25,312 bases of DNA from Schoenoplectus triqueter (Eukaryota; Streptophyta; Magnoliopsida; Poales; Cyperaceae), in NCBI GenBank assembly GCA_964058805.1, contig CAXKVV010001014.1, forward strand, positions 1 through 25,312. The letters are read 5' to 3'. Positions 1 through 10,414 of this stretch are shown piece after piece (within the stretch, counting starts at the first letter, position 1; every line of letters begins with the position of its first letter). The position numbers were made by a program, and so were the translations under genes. The notes below the pieces were generated by a model. The model was not told the DNA's origin, did no database searches, and saw only the letters and a list, made by a program, of their open reading frames with translations.

Positions 1-222
1 AATCATCACTATATCTAATTCAAAATCCTTAAATCAAGCAACTCTCTTGGTAAAGAAAATCAAATTTTTTTAAAAAAATATAAAATTTGATTTTATATAA
101 GAGTTTGGTATAGAGAATAAATTGAACAGTTTGGATCGATTATTTTTTAACTTAAAGTTTGAGATTTTAACGTGGTGCACGAACACACCCGTACAATACG
201 TTATATTTTATATTTACTCTAT
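1..222. mobile_element. Fragment of an AT-rich foldback MITE (same family as 12374-12700)
   Basis: The stretch has a run of T and A, then 'aaatataaaatttg', then 'agtttggatcgattatt' and an AACTTAAAGTTT-like stretch. The same order of words is seen in the right half of the foldback at 12374-12700 and in the one at 17402-17771. Only one half is visible and no terminal repeat pair can be drawn, so this is either a decayed fragment or an element that began before the window. No coding potential is apparent. Confidence 0.35.

Positions 223-224
<2 letters not shown>

Positions 225-268
<44 letters not shown>
225..268. repeat. (AT)n microsatellite
   Basis: An uninterrupted alternating AT run of about 44 bases. 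It directly precedes a MITE terminal repeat, as TATATA runs also do at 12.7-13.9 kb, which suggests that these MITEs favour TA-rich targets. Confidence 0.95.
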
Positions 269-272
<4 letters not shown>

Positions 273-289
273 GATACCGTGAGCTTAAA
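269..289. mobile_element. Relic terminal repeat of a foldback MITE
   Basis: The bases TAAAGATACCGTGAGCTTA match the left end of the complete foldback at 12744-13127. The interior and the other end are absent: the LTR sequence of the copia element follows at once. A deletion that removed the MITE interior together with the outer part of the LTR would explain the junction, which has a short shared word (AACTCTTAG). Confidence 0.6.
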
Positions 290-1555
290 CTCTTAGAGGT
301 GGTGGAAAGAGTTCTCAACACATGAGAAAATCAAAACTGGTGCAGTAGAAATTATGCAGATTTTGGGTCGATTAGGAACGAAAAATCTCGAGTTTCTTGA
401 CTATAGGTATGACCTTTTTATATGGAAACCTTCCACTAATAGTTGGCCACGTTCTGTTCAAATTTGGATATTTTTGGAGCAAGATAACCCCCCGAACCGA
501 CTCAAAAACCAAACCATGCACAAAACCGTACTGTGCAGAAAACTGCCCAGAATTCACTATGCCCAGGGCCGTACGGGGTCCGTATGTGTCCCAAAAACAC
601 TGTTCGTGACCTGTTTTGACCTACCTATCAAACTCTTTGATAGATATACTTAATTAATCATGTCTAATGATTAATTAACTCATGTTAATTCTAGAGAACT
701 AATATAAAAATGATCAAGAAATATTTATAGGCTTTGTTCTTATACGATGTGACCCTTTGGGACCTGTATACACTTAGCAATGAGATTAAAATATTTTTAA
801 TCATCATAAATCACAAGCAGCACCTAGCAATGTGCATTGTGACCCCTAAGAAATACAGATATAATGTATGCTACAAATATATTGGTCCTGAACGACGACA
901 ATCTTCCCGAGCTCATTCCATGTCATATGATATCCAGAACGGTGCAAAATAGGAATGTGTCATTCTTGCACTACATTCTTTATCTAGGGGCGCCCAATTT
1001 GGATACCATCGCTCACGTAAACAAACGAGAGGGACATCGGTATTCTTGATTCATACTTCTTCTTCATACAAAAAATATACATCGAGATAAAATCTGTATG
1101 ATTGTCAGTTACAGACAACGTTGGATAATATCCACAAATGCAAATTATTTGTATAAGAAGAACACTCATCTCATACCTAAGAATTAACAAACAAATAAAA
1201 TACTAACGACACAAACACAATCCTTATAGTATTTTATTACAGGTCAGGTCCAATAACATGTCCAACACGTTATTTGTGTAATTGAGCCGATAACACTTAT
1301 CGTATGATTTGTGAAACACAATCATCACTCAACTTACACACTAATCTTAGTTAATTATTGTTCCTAGGTAATTAACATATTAGGGACATTTTAGAGTTAT
1401 TATTAATTAATGTATATATTTCACAATTGAGTCCAACTCAATATACAAATAATAAACAACTCAAGGAACAAATGATATATCATACATAGTCATTCTAATA
1501 CATAATTTAAGTATAATCATCACATGATTGGCTGTAGATCACTCTAACACTAACA
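288..1555 (-). mobile_element. Copia element, left (3') LTR, truncated
   Basis: This segment is a direct repeat of 5435-6678. In a stretch of about 430 aligned bases I count roughly two dozen differences. It ends at 1555 with ...CACTAACA, the outer TG...CA border of the LTR (TGTTAGTG on the minus strand). The outermost 293 bases present in the other LTR (5142-5434) are missing here and are replaced by a MITE end. Because the element reads on the minus strand, this is its 3' LTR. No target duplication can be checked, since the relevant flank is lost. Confidence 0.85.
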
Positions 1556-1570
1556 ATCTCTCACTTGAGC
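1556..1570 (-). other. Polypurine tract of the copia element
   Basis: Read on the minus strand the bases next to the LTR are CAAGTGAGAGAT, a purine-rich run directly abutting the LTR start TGTTAGTG. This is the expected position of the plus-strand primer of an LTR retrotransposon and agrees with the primer-binding site found at the other LTR. Confidence 0.55.
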
Positions 1571-1663
1571 TAGAGCCAATCTCATACACATCAACATATA
1601 TAAAAGAAATATCTAACCAAATAGTAGCCTCGAGTACATCACATGCACATGACTCAAATCTCA

Positions 1664-2170
1664 TTACCAATCCCGCATAAACCAGATGCCCATACATGAT
1701 GTATACATCGTATGCTTGGCTTGAGATAGAGGATTTGTTAGCGGGTCGGTTGTGTTCGCCTCCGTATCTACTTTACAAATCTTAACATCACCTCTTTCGA
1801 TAATCTCACGAATAAGGTGATATCTTCGTAGAACATGCTTTGATTTCTGATGCGATCGAGGTTCTTTTGCTTGGGCAATAGCTCCATTGTTGTCACAATA
1901 GAGCTCCAGTGGTCCTGAAGCACTAGGGACCACTCCCAGCTCAGTCACGAACTTCTTGATCCACACACCTTCCTTAGCTGCCTCCGAGGCAGCTATGTAT
2001 TCAGCCTCGGTGGTTGAGTCTGCTGTAGTCTCCTGTTTGGAACTCTTCCAACTCATAGCACCACCATTGAGCACGAACACAAATCCTGATTGTGATCTCA
2101 GATCATCGTGATCGGTCTAAAAACTAGCATCGGTGTAACCCCTTACAATGAGCTCAGTTTCTATACTCAT
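1664..2170 (-). pseudogene. Ty1/copia pol fragment: RNase H domain
   Basis: The minus-strand translation is the RNase H end of a copia Pol polyprotein, which degrades the RNA strand of the RNA:DNA hybrid during reverse transcription. Visible family motifs, in order, are GYTDASF, SQSGFVF, GGAMSWKSSKQ, DSTTEAEYIA, CDNNGAI and KHVLRRYHLI. The acidic residues of the active site are present (D of TDASF, E of TEAEY, D of CDNNG). A TAG stop lies in frame at 2117-2119, just after TDASF, where related proteins usually have Gln. The open stretch after the stop runs from 2080 to its natural-looking end at 1664. Gag, protease, integrase and reverse transcriptase are all absent: homology ends abruptly near 2170, where unrelated DNA begins. 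The product is therefore a dead remnant of an element about 6.4 kb long. Confidence 0.92.
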
Positions 2171-3179
2171 TTAAATGCCTCTAAGACGCCTCTTTGCTCT
2201 CTGCCATTATAATTCACCTCTCAAGTTCTAATTTGTTCATCCGAGCTCAAGCTTTGACTCAAATCATATCTACTCCATTCAATTGCCAATCTTCATCACC
2301 TCAACACCATCGCGTGAGTGCATAGAAGCTATAAGCACTGTTAATTCGAGTCTATGGCATAAGGTTTCAACTTTTCTCAATTTGCCCGATTTCATCACCT
2401 CATCTCAATTGCTTTAATTCAATGCCTAATTGTTGTCCCTCTCTTCATTTACAGCATCGCCTAGGTGATTAGAGATTGCCTGCATCATCAATTTTGAGTT
2501 TAAACACAATAATCGAAGTACCTCATTGATCATCCGAGGTATTCATCTCTCTCAATCACCCTATTCGCTTACTATCTTTCAATTTTGATCATTCACACAT
2601 CTTCTCTCATGTATAGGCTAGTTCTAACTAAAAGGAATTGAAGTTGTGAGCCTTGGAGACCTTGATCGGCATCAATGACGCTTTCTGCCTCGTCGAGAAG
2701 AAGAAGAAAGAGAGGGAGGGGAGAAGGAGAAGGAAGAGAAGGAGCTGCGCTCGGCGCACAAAGTCCACAACACACTGGGGCCCACTGTCAGAGGCGCAAC
2801 ACAAATAAGCCAGGTACACATCGCATTTTCCTTTTGATTTAAATCTCTGTTTAGATTTGCGCATGGGCTTGGTGCATGATTACTTGTGTGAGTTGTACAC
2901 TCATAAACCTTACAGATGGGCCCCTTATGTAAGTAATCAAGTCTAGGCCCATATATTCAATTGTGACTTGACTAATGGCCTGCTTAGGCCTAACAGATCT
3001 GACTTGGCATGATCCTATAGGGCTACATGTTTAATCACCCTATTAATCATCTGTTATAATATTAATCTATGTTGAGGTGACACTTGTTAATGAATGCCAT
3101 GTGTCACCTGTGGGGCCCACACTGCTTAACTGCACCAATGGTATGCATCCATGTGGTAATTGGTATAATTTAATCTATT

Positions 3180-3263
3180 GAGGTGTGCTGTTGCTATATT
3201 GCCATGTGGCATGTAAGTGCTGAGGTGTGTTGTTGCTGTATTGCCATGTGGCATGTAAGTGCT
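3180..3263 (+). repeat. Two 42-bp tandem units
   Basis: Units 3180-3221 and 3222-3263 differ at two positions. Each holds the small palindrome GCCATGTGGC. They lie in a stretch rich in G-box-like and TCP-like motifs. Confidence 0.85.
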
Positions 3264-3300
3264 GAGGTGGCTCTGTCATGGCCTGCCACGTGGCATATTG

Positions 3301-3350
3301 GTGGGACCCACATGTCAGGTCAGTGTAGTGGTGGGACCCACATGGCTGAG
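3301..3350. promoter_or_regulatory. Repeated GTGGGACCCAC palindromes (TCP-like sites)
   Basis: Two copies of GGTGGGACCCACATG lie within 50 bases, and a CCACGTGGC G-box palindrome lies just before them. GTGGGNCCCAC is the known consensus for plant TCP transcription factors. The same word recurs at about 4190, 7044, 24713 and, as a variant, 24951, always in promoter-like repeat DNA. Binding is inferred, not shown. Confidence 0.5.
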
Positions 3351-3574
3351 GTGGACCAATGAGGTACTGACACGTGACACCCTCTTTCTCTCTTTAATCC
3401 TGCATGTGTGTGCATGTTTGGAACCCCCAATTTGCACCCAGAAATGTTACTATCCCCAAATTGTACCCAGAGAGGCCCTAATCAAATCTCAGCCTTTTGA
3501 TCTGCCTGTTTAATCTGTTTTATCTTCTCTGATTTTATTCTGATAGCTCCACTTATCCAAAGATCATGAAATTT

Positions 3575-4500
3575 TCACCAAAAATCCCTAAATTTATGAT
3601 GATCATTCCTGTAATTTTTAATTCCACTTTTTCTCCTGCCTCCTTGCATTAAAAATTCATTTGCCAAGAAAACCCTTTATTTCCCTATTATAAAATCCCT
3701 ATTTATTAGTTATCAGTTGTAGCCGAGTGTCTCTGCCAAATATTCTCTTTGCAGAAACTCTTCCCCAATCAACACCAATAATGATGCTTATTAGGGTTTG
3801 ATTTGATCAAATGCTGACTACTTATCAGCAATTGATACAAATCTAGACTTGATTAGGTGGTTGCTCCCAGCTTTGGCACCCGATCAGTCTTGTGAAATTT
3901 ACTTTCAATCCCTTAACATGAGGGTGATTTGGTCAAAGAGCTGACTACTTATCAGCAATTGACACAAATCAAAGCACGGTTAGGTGGTTGCTCACAGCTT
4001 TGGCACCAGGTCAGCCTTGAAAGTAAAATCATATTGAGATTTCTTATGATTGGTTGTATCAAAATACTGGCTTGGCATTGATACTATTCCATATAGTATA
4101 GGGATTGTATTGGTTCAGCTCATAGGGCTTGCTTGAAGATCAATATTTAGGGTTTGATCTTGACTTCATTGATATCCATCACTGAGGGGTGGGACCCACT
4201 TGTCAGAAAAGTATGATTTCATGGGTGACACCCGAGAGATCTCTTCCCTCTCTTGAGTCTCCCGGCTGTCACTCACGCCGAGTGGATAGTGGATGATGGG
4301 GTATTTATACCCTCTGTTTTATGCTCAGGATTTCTTTGTGGGACAAATAGGATTGTTCTGGAATTCAGCAACGACCTCTTCTGGCTGGTGGTCCCCACTA
4401 TCACCTGCCTTTTATCTTTCCCCTTCTCATGATTTATCATTGATATTTATCCTTAATTGTCCAGCTGCTTCATCCTTGAAATTTTTCAAAGGTAAACACT
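3575..4500 (+). repeat. Promoter repeat 'E', copy 1
   Basis: This segment matches 24118-25241 in the same orientation over nearly its whole length, with many substitutions. It contains a tandem duplication of about 127 bp (around 3797 and 3925), the word GGTTTGATCTTGACTT, a GTGGGACCCAC site, a two-part hairpin at 4223-4274 and a TATA box at 4302. It ends at GTAAACACT. The layout (upstream motifs, hairpin, TATA, about 190 bases, then an abrupt end) resembles an LTR or the 5' end of a transposon. No protein is encoded. Confidence 0.75.
4223..4310 (+). promoter_or_regulatory. Hairpin plus TATA box of repeat E, copy 1
   Basis: The outer stem is GGGTGAC (4223-4229) with GTCACTC (4268-4274); the inner stem is CCGAGAGA (4232-4239) with TCTCCCGG (4258-4265). 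One G-T type mismatch is seen in each stem. A TATTTATAC box follows at 4302-4310. The same order is found twice in the second copy of the repeat. Confidence 0.6.
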
Positions 4501-5141
4501 CTCATTTAATTATTAATAATACGGGGCACCTTAGGTCGCATTACAAACAATCACATGCATTCAATACAACACACAAAGCTTGAACATATGGCTATACAAA
4601 CCCGCTCCTGCAAAACAAAGTTAGCGCCATGCAACACATGCACAAACCGATTGTAATCGTTCTTATTCTTGTAATCCAATAATCATGCACAATTAGATCC
4701 AGTTTCACTTTCAATGTGATCAACAAATCACAAGGAAATGCAGCCCTAATTAATTAAGCCGCTGTCCAAAAATTACCAACTCTTATTTTGGCACCCAATC
4801 AAGAACCCGTTAAGGCCGAGGCCCCAAAACTGAAAAAAGGCTAATCTTAGATGATAACTCATGGCCAGTCACAACAATAACTAACCCCAAGAAGGTCAAA
4901 AAACTGGACCTAAAATCAGTTCTAATGAGTTTTCACAAGTAAATCATGTCAAACCTATCAACTACGCTAGAAAACGGGTTTTGACAACACAAATCAATCA
5001 AATCTTATGTCTACTTATGAGACTCAATATAATTCATACATGATCATCAAGATAACATATTTAAGAACAAGAACAATCATATAAACTTGATGATTTGGCC
5101 ACGATCAAATCACATACAACAATAAAATGCTCTGATATCAC
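4501..5141 (-). mobile_element. Copia element, untranslated leader remnant
   Basis: On the minus strand this is the stretch after the 5' LTR and primer-binding site. It should hold the leader and the start of gag. No open reading frame with Gag features is visible; the sequence is AT-rich with many stops. It ends at the nine-base repeat CTCATTTAA where the foreign block begins. Confidence 0.6.
5129..5140 (-). other. Primer-binding site for initiator tRNA-Met
   Basis: Read on the minus strand the bases are TGATATCAGAGC, one mismatch from TGGTATCAGAGC, the site complementary to the 3' end of plant initiator tRNA-Met. One base separates it from the LTR end ...CCCAACA. This fixes the element's orientation as minus and makes the right LTR the 5' LTR. 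Confidence 0.88.
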
Positions 5142-6678
5142 TGTTGGGATTTTATCGGTGTAACTAGTGTATAAATTTGAAAATTTTCATCTAAAATACC
5201 AAAAAGATCTTGTATGTGATTTAAACTGAACCAAACATAAGTTATAAATAAGATTAATATACCTTTGATGCGTGCTTGAGTCACTGGAAGGGTAGAAAAT
5301 TATCGGGAGACGCGCACGACACCAAGCGACCAACTGAGATCTCCTCCAACAGTATCCACCAACGTCTTCTCAACCTCTTGCTAGGGCAATTGAGAGTGCT
5401 CTCATTGATCCTCTGGTCCTTCTCCATGAATTCTAACTCTTAGACGTGATGGAAAGGGTTCTCAACACATGAGAAAAATCAAAACTGGTGCACAAAAATT
5501 CAGCAGAATTTTTTGACTATAGGTATGGCCTTTTTTTATATGAAAACCTTCCACTAATAGTTGGCCACGTTCTGTTAAAATTTGGCTATTTTGGAGCAAG
5601 ATAACCCCCTGAACCGACTCAAAAACTGAACCGTGCGCAGAACCACACAGTGCAGAAAACTGACTAGAATTCACTGTGCCCAGAGCCGTATGGGGACCGT
5701 ATGTGAAAACACTCCCCGGGACCTACTTTTGACCCGTTTTGACCTACCTATCAAATTCTTTGATAGATATACTTAATTAATCATGTCTAATGATTAATTA
5801 ACTAATGTTAATTCTAAAGAACTAATACCAAAATGATCAAGAAATGTTTATAGCCTTTGTTCTTATACGGTGTGACCATTTGGGACCTGTATACACTTAG
5901 CAATGAGATTAAAATATTTTTAATCATCATAAATCACAAGCGGCACCTAGTAATGTGCATTGTGACCCATAAGAAATACAAATATAATGTACGCTACAAA
6001 TATCTTGGTCTTGAACGACGACAATCGTCCCGAGCTCATTCCATATCATATGATAACGAGAACGGTGTAAAATAGGAATGTGTCATTCTTGCACTACATT
6101 CTTTATCTAGGGGCGCCCAATTTGGATACCATCGCTCACGTCAACAAACGAGAGGGACAATGGTATTCTTGATTCATACTTCTTCTTCATACAAAAAATG
6201 TACATCGAGATAAAATCTGTATGGCTGCCAGTTATGGACAATGTTGGATAATATCCACAAATGCAAATCATTTGTATAAGAAGAACACTCATCTCATACC
6301 TAAGAATTAGCAAGCAAATAAAATACTAATGACACAAACACAATCCTCATAGTATTTTATTACAGGTCAAGTCCAATAACATGTCCAACATGTTATTTAT
6401 GTAATTGAGCCGATAACACTTATCGTATGATTTGTGAAACACAATCATCACTCAAATTACACACTAATGTTAGTTAATTATTGTTCATAGATAATTAACA
6501 TATTAGGGACATTTTAGACTTATTATTAATTAATGTATATATTTCACAATTGAGTCCAACTCAATATACAAATAATAAACAACTCAAGGAACAAATAATA
6601 TATCATAAATAGTCATCCTAATACATAATTTAAGTATAATCATCACATGATTGACTGTAGATCACTCTAACACTAACA
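5142..6678 (-). mobile_element. Copia element, right (5') LTR, full length
   Basis: This 1537-bp LTR starts TGTTGGGA and ends CACTAACA, the TG...CA borders of retroviral-type LTRs. Positions 5435-6678 repeat the left LTR. On the minus strand it would supply the promoter for the element. No coding region is expected in it, and the short ORFs that appear in both LTR copies (for example 734-952 and 5857-6075) are carried along by duplication, not by selection as far as can be told. Confidence 0.9.
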
Positions 6679-7360
6679 AGTATTAGTGCACCTCACCACT
6701 GTGCGTCCCACCATGCCACAAGATGACTGAAAAGTGGGCCCCACTTGGTGCCACGTGGCATGCACACACCGGTGTCATGTGCCACGTGGCATACACACAC
6801 TGGTGCCATGTCATCACACAGTGTACACGAGGGTTACATGTGGTCTTATCTGGTTGGTACAGATCAGCGTAATCAACAAACATGGCACCATTAGTCAGAG
6901 CCACCACAACTAATCATTAACTAGATCATTAGTGTTAGAGAGTTATTTATTAAATAAACAACCAATCAGACAGAGCCATCTCAGCACATTAACACTAATC
7001 AACTGCCAACCAAGCCTACATATCTAAACCCTAAAACCTTACAGGTGGGACCCAGCAGTCAGAACAATGTGAGTAGGTGCATGAATTAAATCTATGAACC
7101 AAGTCTATTCCGCCTACCTATTCAATTCAACTCAGTTGAATTTAAATGAGAGGTAAAGAGAAGGTGAACCTGGTCTAAGCGCCTTGAATCTTTGTTCTCC
7201 TTCTCCCCTACGCCTTGGTTCATGTGTGCCAGACGTATCCAACCCAGCCGAAGAGCTCTCTCCCTCCTTTCTCTTCTCGCCATTGCCCGATTCAAACACA
7301 GCTCGCACCTTTCTCTTCTCTTGGCGCCTTACCATAACTAGAGGTGGTTGAAGAGCCAAC
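6679..7360. promoter_or_regulatory. G-box and TCP-motif rich repeat DNA
   Basis: The stretch contains GTGCCACGTGGCAT twice (about 6759-6792), GTGGGCCCCAC (about 6735) and GGTGGGACCC (about 7044), followed by a pyrimidine-rich part (7190-7330). These words resemble those in the block at 2760-3370, so the two regions may be copies of related elements, but I cannot align them cleanly. No gene is supported. Confidence 0.4.
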
Positions 7361-8061
7361 AGTGATTAGACAATGAGGGAATGAAGACATTATCGAATTA
7401 ATTGAGAAGATGAGATAAATTGAGAGCTGAATCGAGCGGTACATGAAATTAAGCCGAAGGAGAGTGAATGAATTGACACTGCAGAGGTCAAATTGCTTTG
7501 TAAGGTGGATCCTTTGAGGTAAGGCGATGCTGATGAAGGCAAATTGATAAGAAAATTGAGTCAAGAGGAGGTTCAAGGGTCGAGAACTGCTAAAAGCAGT
7601 AATAAAGAGGCAAGTTCAATTGATATTTTAGAGATCAAATTGCGTAGTTAGGTAGTATCTTTGAGGTGAGGCGACACTAATGGAGATGAATTACTAAAGC
7701 AATTGAATGAAAATATCTAAAATTGGCCAAGAGAAAAGATAAGGAAGAAGCCCGGTTTTACGATTGGATGCAAGTTAGTGCAATTGAAAGTGGAGAGACG
7801 TTGGAATTGAAGCAGAGGCGTTTAAATATGATATGGTGGGGTTGGGCCTGCTTGTCAATTGAAGCATGTGTTGAATTAGGGTCAACTGAGTCGTGACACA
7901 GTTAAAGGCGATAACAGAAACGGTTAAGCAACCCAACAACAAACACAAACTCATCACAACCGTTCAAACATGAAGAGTGAAAGGTGAAGATGCATCCAAG
8001 CTGGCAATCCGACTCAAGGTTGATCAACCAATCACAATCAAGAAGGTGGCCGATTGAGAGC

Positions 8062-8232
8062 TATATAAACATTGCAGCCAACAACAGTAAGAAGAGGTCC
8101 AAGTTTAGCAAGAGCAATCTCTAAATTGAGCAATTAAGAGAGAGAACACACTCACACACACTCATCATTGATCACTCAGTGTAGAGAGAGAGAGGGTTTG
8201 CGAGACTTAACAAGAAATCTACTCAATTTGAG
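8062..8232 (+). promoter_or_regulatory. TATA box and presumptive transcribed leader
   Basis: TATATAAA at 8062-8069 is followed by an A-rich leader with (CA)n and a (GA)n run (8184-8197), and by TTCAAAGGTAATT near 8250, which would fit a 5' splice site. The arrangement is like that of repeat E, which also reads TTCAAAGGTAA past its TATA box. No ORF of note follows; the 72-codon ORF at 8241 has no recognisable features. Confidence 0.35.
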
Positions 8233-8456
8233 CTACTACTTTGAATTCAAAGGTAATTAGAAGTGTTCATGAGTTTAATCAGTGTTTTCTTGGCATTTCT
8301 TTTTCTAGAATTAAGCTTAAAACATTCAATTCATGTTTGTCAAGTAGTCAATTGAACTTTCTTTCTTGTTCTTACTATTTCCCTTCGAAAATTTACTTCT
8401 TTCTTCTATCTCTTTACTGTTTCTTCCTTAAAGAACATCAATCAATATCAATTAAC

Positions 8457-9400
8457 TGAATCCATTGAGCCACTGGCCCAATCACAAGGTGATTGGTGAG
8501 CCTTTAGGCCTGGATCGGTCACAAACATAAAAAATTTGCAATTCATTTGTTGTTGTGTTGATTTTCGTTGAGAATTTTCATTTTTCAATTGATTTTCTTG
8601 CTTCTAATTAGATGATAATTGAAATATAGGGACTTATTACTCTATAATTACTTTGATTGAGTTGCTGTGATTGATAGAAAGCAGTTAAAGTTGTGTAATT
8701 CCCTTATAAATATACTAATTCTGATAAGATCAGTATATCGCTAATCGTCAAGATTCAAATTCATTGAAGTTATCATCTGACTCAGTGAGCCACTGACCCT
8801 AGCTCTTGCTAGGTGAACCTTTAGGCCTGAAAGATGACAATCAAGTGTGCAAAATCTAATTTACATCTTGAATTAAAGAGAAATCATAGTCGGTATCGAG
8901 TACTATCAGTCAGCACCATGCTTCAGCATGGCCGTGAGAGAATGAGGGCCTCTCTACTCACTTTACATCGTACTAATGGATCAAGGCGATGCACACTGAG
9001 CTTGTAATTGCTTAGAACACTAGCCAATTTCGTCGAATTGCATCTCAATGTCGCACACAGCAACCGACATTATGGCTTCGTGCCTCAACCATCACTGAAC
9101 TCAGCGAGACACTGGCCCTAGGTGCGCCTTTAGGCCTGAGGAGTGCCAATTGGATCTGAGAGTCGATGAAAGATCATGACTTGAGCTAATTGAGGCCGGT
9201 ACCAACCGATACCGTGCACTACCAAGCAATGAGATGCTTCGGCACAACTAAGAGCGAAGGAGAACCTCCCTACTCACCTCAGATCACGCTTGCACATCAA
9301 GGCGATGCTCAGCAAGCTTACAATTGTCAAGAAATTCGATCAATTCTATCAAGTTCGAGAATAATTGCATTTCGATACCAATTCCTATTAGCACACTGGC
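8457..9400 (+). repeat. Three diverged tandem units of about 320 bp
   Basis: A conserved box, GAGCCACTGGCCC ... CCTTTAGGCCTG, occurs near 8466, 8786 and 9104, so the spacing is about 320 bases. Units two and three also share a long part with 'CTACTCAC', 'ATCAAGGCGATGC', 'AGCTT(G/A)(T/C)AATTG' and 'TTGCAT(C/T)TC'. Unit one is more diverged. The box contains a hairpin in units one and two. No gene is evident in any frame; the 95-codon ORF at 9190 is not recognisable. Confidence 0.65.
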
Positions 9401-9784
9401 CAACGCCATCGTACAGTGTCGATCACCGCATAAATCTTCAATCAGGCACCACAGAAGAACTCGCCAAGGCAAGGTGACGCTAGGGCACCAATCTGATTGG
9501 AGAAGAGGAGCTCCGATCACCGAAAACCACCACCCAACATAAATCTTAACGTAGGAACATTTCAGAGGAGTGGGATATCACTTGGCATGAATCTTGAAGC
9601 GTCTCATCAATCTTGAAGATCCATCAGCGGATGAGATCTATCGAGAGTTGAGAAAATTAAAAGCTGGTTAAATCCGGGCCTTAGATCTATTCAACATACA
9701 ATCCAAAATGAATCCAGCGGCTTAAATGCATCTAAACATCTAAATAACTCTGTGCTAATCTTGACACAGATCCAACGACCCAGA

Positions 9785-9925
9785 TTAATTCAAGTATTAA
9801 TCTCGGCCCAGTTGAAGAACAGGCCCAACTCAGAGGAAATAAAAAGAAAATAGAATTGGGCCCAATCTGTAGAAATTAAGAGGAATTAAATCTCGGCCCA
9901 ATCAGTTAAGCCCAACAGTCAATAA
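9785..9925. promoter_or_regulatory. Cluster of GGCCCA motifs
   Basis: Four GGCCCA words and one AGCCCA word lie in about 130 bases, two of them as CTCGGCCCA, and one as the palindrome TGGGCCCA. GGCCCA/TGGGCC is known as the site II type element of plant promoters and is bound by TCP proteins. Here it may be only a local tandem duplication within repeat DNA. Confidence 0.35.
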
Positions 9926-9929
9926 ATAA

Positions 9930-10414
9930 CAGAAAATTAAAAATAAAGAGTAAATAAAATCATTTGGAGGTTTTCTCAAACTCAAAATTGACTCAAATTT
10001 ATTTCTATTTTTTTTGTTTTTCATAGTATTTTTCTATGAAAAAACATTCCAGTTTTAAGAATTTTATTGCACTAAATTTTTTTAAAAGCATAATGACTTT
10101 TTTTGCTTTTTCTGTTTGACCAAGCCCTCACTTGCTATTTTGGCTGTTATAAAAATCCTAAAAATCTATTAAAATTATGAATAATAGCCAACCTATTTTT
10201 TATTATTTTTGTGAGTGATTTTCTATAAAAATAAAAAGAGTTAAAAATAAAAATAAAATTACCTTTGTAGTTGAGATAATAATAAAGGGTATTATCTTAT
10301 TAATAAAAAGTCAATAATAAATGCAATAATTCTTTTACATTTTAAAAGTGATTAAATAAGCTCCCACAAGGGGTGTAGAGCAACATAGTATTTTTGTACA
10401 ATTAATGCAACGCT
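9930..10414. other. AT-rich stretch with no gene
   Basis: Long A and T runs, repeated 'AAAAATAAAA' words and no ORF. It lies just outside the left arm of the giant inverted repeat. I see no counterpart outside the right arm. Confidence 0.6.

Larger units (their letters stand above)
2175..4500 (+). repeat. Foreign 2.3-kb block replacing copia gag-pol
   Basis: Nothing in this block resembles copia sequence. A nine-base word, CTCATTTAA, occurs at both borders (2166-2174 and 4501-4509). The left part (2180-2650) is T/C-rich with no gene; 2696-2747 is a purine tract; 2760-3370 is rich in GTGGGACCCAC and CCACGTGGC motifs; and 3575-4500 is a direct repeat of 24118-25241 that includes a TATA box. 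Both copies of that repeat stop at GTAAACACT and then diverge, which marks a real element end. Short ORFs inside have no recognisable product. It may be a solo LTR or a captured promoter region. Confidence 0.6.

Noticed and set aside
734..1190. ORFs inside the LTRs, repeated at 5857-6313
   Set aside because: They recur only because the LTRs are copies of each other. They carry no recognisable domain, differ in length and lie on both strands of non-coding LTR sequence.
2593..2864. Minus-strand ORFs rich in Leu, Ser and Pro
   Set aside because: They are the translation of a purine tract and show low complexity in overlapping frames.
5462..5674. Possible host gene fragment in the right LTR
   Set aside because: Its counterpart in the left LTR (372-557) has a different frame and length, so it is LTR sequence.
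7132..7576. Two overlapping minus-strand ORFs of 75 and 94 codons
   Set aside because: No motif, no consistent frame, composition set by pyrimidine-rich repeat DNA.
9190..9542. Overlapping ORFs on both strands within the 320-bp tandem repeat
   Set aside because: The other repeat units do not keep the frame, so coding is not supported.
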